Source: Ceratobasidium sp. AG-K (taxonomy: Eukaryota > Basidiomycota > Agaricomycetes > Cantharellales > Ceratobasidiaceae). Taken from it: 64,000 nucleotides of DNA. Positions 1 to 11,345 of the stretch are shown here, piece after piece. Positions within the stretch are counted from its first letter, which is position 1. Every line of letters starts with the position of its first letter. Location: assembly GCA_037039685.1 (NCBI GenBank), contig JAWNGF010000003.1:248001-312000 (forward strand), written 5' to 3'. The notes beneath the pieces are model-generated. The model searched no databases. It was given only the letters and a program-made list of their open reading frames with translations, and was not told the DNA's origin. Made by a program: the position numbers and the translations under genes.

Positions 1-3000
1 TGTTGCTTTGCAAAATTGCCAAAAATGTTTTGACTTTTGCATTAGTCTTGCATTAGTCTGAGTTGTAATCACCATTAGTGATTGGTTCCAATGGCCCTCA
101 CTTCTATTTTCTAATGATCTATTGCTCTGGAATTGTAATCTGGATTAGTGCTGACTTGTAATGCCTGATTAGTCCAAAGTTGTAATAAGCAACTACTTCT
201 GACTTGTAATCAGCATTATTGATGGACTTGTAATCCAGAGTGGTGCTATTGCGTTGCAAAATTGACAAAAATGTCTTGACTTTTCATTAGTATTGGGTAG
301 AAGTAATGCGGATTGGTATTGGACTTGTAATCGGAATAAGTGAGAACTTGTAATGGCTGATTAGTCTGGACTTGTAATCAGCTATTTGTTTCTGGGCATA
401 ATCTGGATTAGTTCTGACTTGTAATGAGCATTAATCTGGACTTGTAATCTGGATTAGTGCTGTTGCTTTGCAAAATTGCCAAAAATGTTTTGAGAATTCA
501 TTTATCCTGAGTTGTAATCGGCATTAGTCTTGACTTGTGATTTGCGAGTTGCTGATGTTTAATGGGTTCCGAGTTTTGGGGGCGGCTGCCACCCGCAAGC
601 GGGTCCCGTCAGCCTTATTATACACGTTAACACCCTCTAGTGGGTGGGTTTAGTTGGTGCGCTGGGTGCATAACCTAACAACCTAACTTAACAACATAAC
701 CTAACTGCGTGTTTTGCTGATTCAGAGCTGTGTCGGAAGTTGATTAACACAAACTTTGTAATCAGCGTTAGTCCCAAATTGTAATGGCCATTAGTATTTG
801 GGAGTAATGGCTGAGTATTTATCCCTTGTAATTGTCATTTATACTTGGTTGGAATCTCAATTAGTCCCGACTTGTAATGCGGGATTAGTGTCAACTTGTA
901 ATCAGAAGTATTAGTCCTGACTTGGAATTGCTCATTAGTGTCAGGGGTGTTGCGTTGCAAAGTTGGCAAAAATGTTTGGAAGTCGGGATTAGTCTTGTGT
1001 TGTATTCTGGAGTAGACCTCATTAGTCCTGACTTGTAATTGGGATAAGTCGGAACTTGCAAATATCCATTGGTCTTGACTTGTAATCAGCCATTAGCACT
1101 GGATTGTAATCTGGATTAGTCCTGACTTGTAGTCTGGATTGGTGCTGTTGCTTTGCAAAATTGCCAAAAATGTTTTGACTTTTGCATTAGTCTTGCATTA
1201 GTCTGAGTTGTAATCACCATTAGTGATTGGTTCCAATGGCCCTCACTTCTATTTTCTAATGATCTATTGCTCTGGAATTGTAATCTGGATTAGTGCTGAC
1301 TTGTAATGCCTGATTAGTCCAAAGTTGTAATAAGCAACTACTTCTGACTTGTAATCAGCATTATTGATGGACTTGTAATCCAGAGTGGTGCTATTGCGTT
1401 GCAAAATTGACAAAAATGTCTTGACTTTTCATTAGTATTGGGTAGAAGTAATGCGGATTGGTATTGGACTTGTAATCGGAATAAGTGAGAACTTGTAATG
1501 GCTGATTAGTCTGGACTTGTAATCAGCTATTTGTTTCTGGGCATAATCTGGATTAGTTCTGACTTGTAATGAGCATTAATCTGGACTTGTAATCTGGATT
1601 AGTGCTGTTGCTTTGCAAAATTGCCAAAAATGTTTTGAGAATTCATTTATCCTGAGTTGTAATCGGCATTAGTCTTGACTTGTGATTTGCGAGTTGCTGA
1701 TGTTTAATGGGTTCCGAGTTTTGGGGGCGGCTGCCACCCGCAAGCGGGTCCCGTCAGCCTTATTATACACGTTAACACCCTCTAGTGGGTGGGTTTAGTT
1801 GGTGCGCTGGGTGCATAACCTAACAACCTAACTTAACAACATAACCTAACTGCGTGTTTTGCTGATTCAGAGCTGTGTCGGAAGTTGATTAACACAAACT
1901 TTGTAATCAGCGTTAGTCCCAAATTGTAATGGCCATTAGTATTTGGGAGTAATGGCTGAGTATTTATCCCTTGTAATTGTCATTTATACTTGGTTGGAAT
2001 CTCAATTAGTCCCGACTTGTAATGCGGGATTAGTGTCAACTTGTAATCAGAAGTATTAGTCCTGACTTGGAATTGCTCATTAGTGTCAGGGGTGTTGCGT
2101 TGCAAAGTTGGCAAAAATGTTTGGAAGTCGGGATTAGTCTTGTGTTGTATTCTGGAGTAGACCTCATTAGTCCTGACTTGTAATTGGGATAAGTCGGAAC
2201 TTGCAAATATCCATTGGTCTTGACTTGTAATCAGCCATTAGCACTGGATTGTAATCTGGATTAGTCCTGACTTGTAGTCTGGATTGGTGCTGTTGCTTTG
2301 CAAAATTGCCAAAAATGTTTTGACTTTTGCATTAGTCTTGCATTAGTCTGAGTTGTAATCACCATTAGTGATTGGTTCCAATGGCCCTCACTTCTATTTT
2401 CTAATGATCTATTGCTCTGGAATTGTAATCTGGATTAGTGCTGACTTGTAATGCCTGATTAGTCCAAAGTTGTAATAAGCAACTACTTCTGACTTGTAAT
2501 CAGCATTATTGATGGACTTGTAATCCAGAGTGGTGCTATTGCGTTGCAAAATTGACAAAAATGTCTTGACTTTTCATTAGTATTGGGTAGAAGTAATGCG
2601 GATTGGTATTGGACTTGTAATCGGAATAAGTGAGAACTTGTAATGGCTGATTAGTCTGGACTTGTAATCAGCTATTTGTTTCTGGGCATAATCTGGATTA
2701 GTTCTGACTTGTAATGAGCATTAATCTGGACTTGTAATCTGGATTAGTGCTGTTGCTTTGCAAAATTGCCAAAAATGTTTTGAGAATTCATTTATCCTGA
2801 GTTGTAATCGGCATTAGTCTTGACTTGTGATTTGCGAGTTGCTGATGTTTAATGGGGTTCCGAGTTTTGGGGGCGGCTGCCACCCGCAAGCGGGTCCCGT
2901 CAGCCTTATTATACACGTTAACACCCTCTAGTGGGTGGGTTTAGTTGGTGCGCTGGGTGCATAACCTAACAACCTAACTTAACAACATAACCTAACTGCG

Positions 3001-6000
3001 TGTTTTGCTGATTCAGAGCTGTGTCGGAAGTTGATTAACACAAACTTTGTAATCAGCGTTAGTCCCAAATTGTAATGGCCATTAGTATTTGGGAGTAATG
3101 GCTGAGTATTTATCCCTTGTAATTGTCATTTATACTTGGTTGGAATCTCAATTAGTCCCGACTTGTAATGCGGGATTAGTGTCAACTTGTAATCAGAAGT
3201 ATTAGTCCTGACTTGGAATTGCTCATTAGTGTCAGGGGTGTTGCGTTGCAAAGTTGGCAAAAATGTTTGGAAGTCGGGATTAGTCTTGTGTTGTATTCTG
3301 GAGTAGACCTCATTAGTCCTGACTTGTAATTGGGATAAGTCGGAACTTGCAAATATCCATTGGTCTTGACTTGTAATCAGCCATTAGCACTGGATTGTAA
3401 TCTGGATTAGTCCTGACTTGTAGTCTGGATTGGTGCTGTTGCTTTGCAAAATTGCCAAAAATGTTTTGACTTTTGCATTAGTCTTGCATTAGTCTGAGTT
3501 GTAATCACCATTAGTGATTGGTTCCAATGGCCCTCACTTCTATTTTCTAATGATCTATTGCTCTGGAATTGTAATCTGGATTAGTGCTGACTTGTAATGC
3601 CTGATTAGTCCAAAGTTGTAATAAGCAACTACTTCTGACTTGTAATCAGCATTATTGATGGACTTGTAATCCAGAGTGGTGCTATTGCGTTGCAAAATTG
3701 ACAAAAATGTCTTGACTTTTCATTAGTATTGGGTAGAAGTAATGCGGATTGGTATTGGACTTGTAATCGGAATAAGTGAGAACTTGTAATGGCTGATTAG
3801 TCTGGACTTGTAATCAGCTATTTGTTTCTGGGCATAATCTGGATTAGTTCTGACTTGTAATGAGCATTAATCTGGACTTGTAATCTGGATTAGTGCTGTT
3901 GCTTTGCAAAATTGCCAAAAATGTTTTGAGAATTCATTTATCCTGAGTTGTAATCGGCATTAGTCTTGACTTGTGATTTGCGAGTTGCTGATGTTTAATG
4001 GGTTCCGAGTTTTGGGGGCGGCTGCCACCCGCAAGCGGGTCCCGTCAGCCTTATTATACACGTTAACACCCTCTAGTGGGTGGGTTTAGTTGGTGCGCTG
4101 GGTGCATAACCTAACAACCTAACTTAACAACATAACCTAACTGCGTGTTTTGCTGATTCAGAGCTGTGTCGGAAGTTGATTAACACAAACTTTGTAATCA
4201 GCGTTAGTCCCAAATTGTAATGGCCATTAGTATTTGGGAGTAATGGCTGAGTATTTATCCCTTGTAATTGTCATTTATACTTGGTTGGAATCTCAATTAG
4301 TCCCGACTTGTAATGCGGGATTAGTGTCAACTTGTAATCAGAAGTATTAGTCCTGACTTGGAATTGCTCATTAGTGTCAGGGGTGTTGCGTTGCAAAGTT
4401 GGCAAAAATGTTTGGAAGTCGGGATTAGTCTTGTGTTGTATTCTGGAGTAGACCTCATTAGTCCTGACTTGTAATTGGGATAAGTCGGAACTTGCAAATA
4501 TCCATTGGTCTTGACTTGTAATCAGCCATTAGCACTGGATTGTAATCTGGATTAGTCCTGACTTGTAGTCTGGATTGGTGCTGTTGCTTTGCAAAATTGC
4601 CAAAAATGTTTTGACTTTTGCATTAGTCTTGCATTAGTCTGAGTTGTAATCACCATTAGTGATTGGTTCCAATGGCCCTCACTTCTATTTTCTAATGATC
4701 TATTGCTCTGGAATTGTAATCTGGATTAGTGCTGACTTGTAATGCCTGATTAGTCCAAAGTTGTAATAAGCAACTACTTCTGACTTGTAATCAGCATTAT
4801 TGATGGACTTGTAATCCAGAGTGGTGCTATTGCGTTGCAAAATTGACAAAAATGTCTTGACTTTTCATTAGTATTGGGTAGAAGTAATGCGGATTGGTAT
4901 TGGACTTGTAATCGGAATAAGTGAGAACTTGTAATGGCTGATTAGTCTGGACTTGTAATCAGCTATTTGTTTCTGGGCATAATCTGGATTAGTTCTGACT
5001 TGTAATGAGCATTAATCTGGACTTGTAATCTGGATTAGTGCTGTTGCTTTGCAAAATTGCCAAAAATGTTTTGAGAATTCATTTATCCTGAGTTGTAATC
5101 GGCATTAGTCTTGACTTGTGATTTGCGAGTTGCTGATGTTTAATGGGTTCCGAGTTTTGGGGGCGGCTGCCACCCGCAAGCGGGTCCCGTCAGCCTTATT
5201 ATACACGTTAACACCCTCTAGTGGGTGGGTTTAGTTGGTGCGCTGGGTGCATAACCTAACAACCTAACTTAACAACATAACCTAACTGCGTGTTTTGCTG
5301 ATTCAGAGCTGTGTCGGAAGTTGATTAACACAAACTTTGTAATCAGCGTTAGTCCCAAATTGTAATGGCCATTAGTATTTGGGAGTAATGGCTGAGTATT
5401 TATCCCTTGTAATTGTCATTTATACTTGGTTGGAATCTCAATTAGTCCCGACTTGTAATGCGGGATTAGTGTCAACTTGTAATCAGAAGTATTAGTCCTG
5501 ACTTGGAATTGCTCATTAGTGTCAGGGGTGTTGCGTTGCAAAGTTGGCAAAAATGTTTGGAAGTCGGGATTAGTCTTGTGTTGTATTCTGGAGTAGACCT
5601 CATTAGTCCTGACTTGTAATTGGGATAAGTCGGAACTTGCAAATATCCATTGGTCTTGACTTGTAATCAGCCATTAGCACTGGATTGTAATCTGGATTAG
5701 TCCTGACTTGTAGTCTGGATTGGTGCTGTTGCTTTGCAAAATTGCCAAAAATGTTTTGACTTTTGCATTAGTCTTGCATTAGTCTGAGTTGTAATCACCA
5801 TTAGTGATTGGTTCCAATGGCCCTCACTTCTATTTTCTAATGATCTATTGCTCTGGAATTGTAATCTGGATTAGTGCTGACTTGTAATGCCTGATTAGTC
5901 CAAAGTTGTAATAAGCAACTACTTCTGACTTGTAATCAGCATTATTGATGGACTTGTAATCCAGAGTGGTGCTATTGCGTTGCAAAATTGACAAAAATGT

Positions 6001-6831
6001 CTTGACTTTTCATTAGTATTGGGTAGAAGTAATGCGGATTGGTATTGGACTTGTAATCGGAATAAGTGAGAACTTGTAATGGCTGATTAGTCTGGACTTG
6101 TAATCAGCTATTTGTTTCTGGGCATAATCTGGATTAGTTCTGACTTGTAATGAGCATTAATCTGGACTTGTAATCTGGATTAGTGCTGTTGCTTTGCAAA
6201 ATTGCCAAAAATGTTTTGAGAATTCATTTATCCTGAGTTGTAATCGGCATTAGTCTTGACTTGTGATTTGCGAGTTGCTGATGTTTAATGGGTTCCGAGT
6301 TTTGGGGGCGGCTGCCACCCGCAAGCGGGTCCCGTCAGCCTTATTATACACGTTAACACCCTCTAGTGGGTGGGTTTAGTTGGTGCGCTGGGTGCATAAC
6401 CTAACAACCTAACTTAACAACATAACCTAACTGCGTGTTTTGCTGATTCAGAGCTGTGTCGGAAGTTGATTAACACAAACTTTGTAATCAGCGTTAGTCC
6501 CAAATTGTAATGGCCATTAGTATTTGGGAGTAATGGCTGAGTATTTATCCCTTGTAATTGTCATTTATACTTGGTTGGAATCTCAATTAGTCCCGACTTG
6601 TAATGCGGGATTAGTGTCAACTTGTAATCAGAAGTATTAGTCCTGACTTGGAATTGCTCATTAGTGTCAGGGGTGTTGCGTTGCAAAGTTGGCAAAAATG
6701 TTTGGAAGTCGGGATTAGTCTTGTGTTGTATTCTGGAGTAGACCTCATTAGTCCTGACTTGTAATTGGGATAAGTCGGAACTTGCAAATATCCATTGGTC
6801 TTGACTTGTAATCAGCCATTAGCACTGGATT
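1..6831. repeat. Tandem satellite array, 1145-bp unit, about 6 copies
   Basis: Units start at 1, 1146, 2291, 3437, 4582 and 5727. The period is 1145 bp except for the third unit, which has one extra G in a G run near 2854. The sixth unit breaks off at 6831, about 39 bp short of a full unit, where the sequence changes abruptly. By eye the copies are otherwise identical, which implies recent homogenisation or amplification. The unit is AT-rich and built from shorter degenerate elements: many GACTTGTAATC...ATTAGT steps of about 20-25 bp, and four versions of a TTGCAAAATTGCCAAAAATG block (unit positions near 10, 250, 470 and 955). It also has a CCTAAC-rich patch near unit position 670-705. The array starts before the window, so its full length is unknown. 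No ORF of note is present. Confidence 0.97.
584..614. other. Hairpin-forming GC-rich segment within each satellite unit
   Basis: GGCTG...CAGCC encloses a perfect inner stem CCCGC-AA-GCGGG. The same segment recurs once in every 1145-bp unit. It stands out because the rest of the unit is AT-rich. It is followed directly by a second small stem, CACCC-TCTA-GTGGGTG. Function is unknown; it could be a cruciform or a transcription or replication stall site. Confidence 0.6.
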
Positions 6832-7206
6832 AGGTTCCACTGGATTTTAGTGTTGCAATCTCCATTAGTGATTTGTACCAATTACCCTCCATACTGCTTT
6901 TTGTCCTACTCCCCACTCCCCCTCATCCCTCTATGCTGTGTTATTTGTCACCATCTCTAGACTTACCTCCTCCCATATCCCTGTTGGACTGGCTCATTGA
7001 GATACCCCCCCAGCCCCATCAGTGGTATCATGATTAGTCATTGCCCCAACATCATTCTGGACCCTGTCAATTTTTTTTGTCTGGTTTTGTTTACAGCCCT
7101 ACCTCTATATAATAAATACCTCCCTCCCAGTTTTTCCTCCCTTGCTTTCTTCCCCCCCTCTCCCAGCCCAGTCTGTCCCACCAAACCTCCAATCAGATTC
7201 CTCCTC
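6832..7206 (+). promoter_or_regulatory. Satellite edge and upstream region of the 7207 gene
   Basis: The first ~60 bp still resemble degenerate satellite steps (TTGCAATCTCCATTAGTG). The rest is C/T-rich on the plus strand, as is common in fungal promoters. A TATA-like run (TATATAATAAATA, 7106-7118) sits about 90 bp before the chosen ATG and is a plausible core promoter. This is position-based inference only. Confidence 0.35.
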
Positions 7207-10078
7207 ATGCTTACTCACCCAGCCCCACTCCTCAAGCCTCTCCTTGACTGCAATCTACCTGATATCACTAGTGGCTCACTTTTGGAATTCCAAGCTGTCT
7301 ATGAGGATCTAGCTGCCTCAGAAGGCCTCTTGACCTCAGAATATGGAGCCCACACCCACTTTGCACTCACCGGACACTATGCTAAGCTTGGTGACAATCA
7401 TCGGATGAAGATCCAGCCCCAAACCTTGGAAATACCTGCCTATCGTCTTGCAAAGCATTGTGATGTGGATTCAGCAATTGGCTTTGTCTATGAGGACGAC
7501 ACCTTCCCTTTGCTCCCAGGGCACACAGTTTTCCACCAGGTTCTCAACAATTTTGATTACACCCTGAGAGCCACCCTCCACCTTCCTCCATGCAGCATTC
7601 CCCCTTCAGGTGGTCAAGGAGATGACACTGTGAGTCATTGCAGTCAATTGAATTGTTTTGACTCAGCCAACCATCACTGTCTCTGAACCCAAACCTTTTG
7701 GCAGTGGATTGATCATGGTCACATGCCTAATGCATCCATGGCCTTCATCAGTGGTGCCAATGTCCAGAAAATCCAAATCCGATACATGTTTCCATCAGCA
7801 GTCCACTACCGACAGCCCGGCAGAGGGAACACTATTAGCCATGACCGTATGGCCCATTTCTATGATCTTGGTGTCCGACCTTCTGTCCTTGAGGTTCTTC
7901 CTCTTACTTCACATGGTGACTGGCCCATTGATCATCAAGATGAGGTGTTCCGTGCCACTCGTTCTAATGGGCAAATTGTCTACACACCACGTTCCATTCC
8001 CTCAACCCACATGAGTGCATTCTTGAAAGCACTGCATAAGCATGTGCGGGCTTCTGATGAGCTCAGTTGGGCAGTGGATTTTTTTCTTCAGATTCAGATT
8101 CAAGGCTGCAAACAAGGGACCAAGCATCAACCTCCTCCTCCAGTTTCTGCTGACATCGATGCTGAAGCTAGCCTTGAGACAGAGGATGCATTTGACCAGA
8201 TGCGTGGTGGTGCCGTCATGGATGCACTTCATCCATTGAATGCCCTGGAATTGGTTCCTGACAACTGGTGGATTGATATTGCAACAACAGTCCACCTTTC
8301 AGACCGTGGATATAGCCTACTCATTTCAGCCACGCAGCACGACTGGCTCATTGGTGAGCTGACTGGAGAATCAGTGGTGGAAGCAGCTGCACGTATCAGG
8401 CGCGGCAAAGCTAGCGGTTATTTTCTTGATGAGACAGCACACCTTGGATCTGTAGCTGGCTTTCGACTGCGCTCCGAAGGAAATCACCCAAACCCCAACG
8501 GAGTGACGTATATACAAGCTTACACAACTGAGAAAAGCTTGACGGCGCTCAAGGATGGGGGCTACTTCGCAAAGCATCTCGAACCAAAAGCAATATTCAG
8601 GGATTACAAACAGGCACTTAACAACCACCTCATGAAGTTGGAGAATGTCTTTCGAGAGGCTAGGGGTGTTGCACATTCGGTAGACGTGCGACTGGAGTCT
8701 CGAGTGTCATACTGGGATGCATACAAAGCTCACCGGTACATCTCCAACAACCTCCTAACGTCGTGTCTTGTAATGGTGAAATCCAAGGACTTCTGGTAAG
8801 TGGCAATCGACCGGCGGTCGATTTGTGAAACACAGGAGGAGCTGACACATGCACAGGCAATGGAAGATTACACGAGTGGAAGCAATTATAGCAGCCCTTT
8901 CTGAGCTCCACCCAAAACTCCCGCAGGTTCCTGCACAGAAACTTGGTGCACCAGCAACTCTGGCTATCGCACTCTGCTGGCTCACCAATGCCATGGTTAA
9001 CCGACCTGAGCAGGGCAGCGACTTTGACGTACTCGCGGATACGATCAGTGTGCACGAAGAGCGTCGCAGCGTACTCACACCCATCCGACCGCTAAACGCA
9101 TGCTTCCTCCACTCCCTCATCAACGAGCCATACCTTCGCATCTCCTCCCACAGGTGTCTCGATATTGCCTACATTGCTCGGCTATGTGGGATCAAAGGAG
9201 GGGCACCAGAGGGAGAACTCCGTACGTTGGTCTTACGCCAGGTGCGGACCCTCGATGCGCTCTGGGGGAAGCCGCTTCCACAGTGGGGGGACAATCCAGG
9301 AAGTGCGAGTGGTAGTCAGGCCGTTGCCAAACGCCCAGCAGGTGTCGGAAAAGTCAGTCGTGCTAAACGGTTGAGGCTCCATGTGTCGGCGGACAACGAG
9401 GCGGTGATTGGCTCAGACGAAGAAGGAGTACCAGAAGGACAGCCAGTAGCTGGTTACGCATCCGAAGAGGAAGACCCCGAAGTTGCTGCAGTTGGCATCG
9501 GATACCGGGAGTCACTCGAAAGCATTTTCCGTCGGATGGCGGGCGAGATGATGCTCAAGGTCCCAAGCAACAAGCAGCACGGGAGTTGGAGGCTTGCAGG
9601 GGATGGCCAGTGCTCGCAGCTGACATTCAAGACACTGTGTGATTCAAAGGAGCTCCCCCAGCTATTTACAACGTGGCGACAGGTATCATCAGTGACCCAA
9701 TGGAACAACACGGTCGAGAAGTTGTTCCCGACACCAACTCAATTTCTTCACGTATCTACGGACCGCGACGGCCAGCCAAAGGGCACCTACTTACAAGGGC
9801 TTGCACAATGCTCGTGGTTTCAGAGCTGGACCACACTTATTGGTACAGTGGATGCACCGAAACAGGATGTTGATGCACTGGTTAACTTCACACGCAAGAA
9901 AATACACAGCCAGGTTCAATGGTTACCGCTCGGAAAATGTGACCGCTTGTGGGCGGCAGATGGGTCAGCACGGGGGGTAACTGTGCACGGAGACAGCACG
10001 GGGGGCAGATTAGGGGTGATTATTGTCCTCAACCCTGTACACTGTACAAATGTAGATATACCCGGAGGCAAGTTGTAG
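7207..10078 (+). CDS. Large conserved hypothetical protein, copy A (3 exons, ~911 aa)
   Basis: I do not recognise the family. Model: exons 7207-7629, 7705-8795 and 8857-10078, with introns of 75 and 61 bp (GTGAGT..GCAG, GTAAGT..ACAG). Phases fit, giving 912 codons including the stop. The model is supported by the paralogue at 25792-28644, which has introns at the same two places. Conserved blocks shared by the pair include FALTGH, DVDSAIGFV near residue 100, a YTL..LHLPP block, PNA..GANV at the exon 1/2 junction, HLGS-AGFRL, LTALKDG, a central W(Q)/FF junction before exon 3, NA(L/M)NRP, and a C-terminal KLG(V/M)..VLNP. Before the C-terminal block lies an acidic and basic low-complexity stretch (SEEEDPE). 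No transmembrane segment or signal peptide is evident. The start at 7207 is preferred over an upstream ATG at 6997, because the extra 70 residues are hydrophobic, C/T-rich promoter translation and are absent from the paralogue. Confidence 0.8.
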
Positions 10079-10226
10079 AGTTTCTTATCAATGTTTATTT
10101 TGGTACTGTCTTAATTAGTTCTGAAAGCGTGTATCATACTCCACGGCTCAAGTCATTTGGGTTGGCACACTTTCATCAACACGGTTAAGTTATCTCACAG
10201 CCAAGGGATTATTCACCAATCACCAC

Positions 10227-11345
10227 TTATTGCAGCCTGGAGGTTGTAAGCTGCCGTTTCTGAGCATGGGCGGAGTGTCTCACAATGGGTCGCAAGGTGC
10301 ACAATGCGAACGGCGGTCGGGAGCTGGTCTCAATCTCAGATGAACAATGAGTAGGGCATAGCGCCCTCAGGCAATCACCATGCGCATCACACGAACTGCG
10401 GTCGAGAGATGCCTTATGGGTAGAACCGCTCCAGCTGGAGTACAATATGCGACCAAGGGCATCAGATGTACAATGGGTTACTGCGGTCGAGAGGTGCTTG
10501 CAGGCAAACCCACCCCAGCAGGAGTGGAAGATGTATCCTGAGGTGCCTGGCGCGCAATGCGTACCGCGGCCGAAGCATGCGTGTGGGAACGCTTCCCGCA
10601 TCAGGGACAAAACGGCTACCATAGACATATAACGCATAGTGCATATCGTGGTTAAGAGGTGCTTGCAGCCGACCGCATCCTTACGCACCAGGCGCACAGT
10701 GCGTACTGCGGTCGCAGCATATGTGTGGGAACGCTTGCCGCATCAGAGACAAACCAGCTACCATAGACATATAATGCATCGTACATATAGTTGTTGTGAG
10801 GTGCTCGCATGCAGACACATTCGTGGGCACCGGGTGCACATTGCGTACGGCGGTCGCAGCATGCCTGTAGGGACTCTTGCCGCATCAGAGACGAAACGGC
10901 TACCACAGATATGTAATGCATTGTCCATACATTGGTTCAGGGGTGCTTGCAGGCACACACGTCTTTAGGCACCGGGCGCACATTGCGTACTGCGGTCGCA
11001 GCATGCATGTAGGAATGCTTGCCGCCTCAGAGACAAAACGGCAAACATAGCCATATAACGCATGGTACATATCGTGGTTGAGAGGTGCTCGCAAGCAGTC
11101 CTACCTAGACAACCATGGACTGTGCTTCACTACAAACTAGGCGGATAAAGCGAACTGCAATCGGGGAATGCTCGCGACCCTTCTTTTGCAGCTCCGTCAT
11201 AGGAGCTCCAATAAACAAGACATGTGATGCGAACTGCGGTCGGGACCTGCTTGCGGGCAACGAACGGTCCCCGATGAAGAACTAGATGAGGCATTACTCT
11301 AGGAGAAGGTTGCATTCGACATATGGTGGCCGTGAGATGCAACAC
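10227..11345. repeat. 142-bp tandem repeat field with GCGTACTGCGGTCGCA core
   Basis: The motif GCGTAC(T/C/G)GCGGTCGCAGC begins at 10559, 10701, 10843 and 10985, an exact 142-bp period over four units (about 10559-11126). Each unit also carries GGTGCT(T/C)GCA(G/T)GC, GCATCAGAGACAAA and CATAGACATATAA blocks. Degenerate and shorter copies flank these on both sides (near 10300, 10390, 10480, 11150 and 11230). The many small ORFs here are by-products of the repeat. The core motif is related to the GTACTCCGGTCGCA motif found at 16.2 kb and 21.9-24.1 kb. Confidence 0.85.

Noticed and set aside
559..590. CTGATGTTTAATGGG in the satellite as another hammerhead core
   Set aside because: No GAAA at the right distance and no flanking stems.
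670..710. CCTAAC-rich patch as an interstitial telomere
   Set aside because: The steps are irregular (CATAACCTAACAACCTAAC) and not tandem CCCTAA; it is simply part of the 1145-bp satellite unit.
10227..11345. Repeat field as a CRISPR array
   Set aside because: The 142-bp units are repeats throughout, without unique spacers, in a eukaryotic context.
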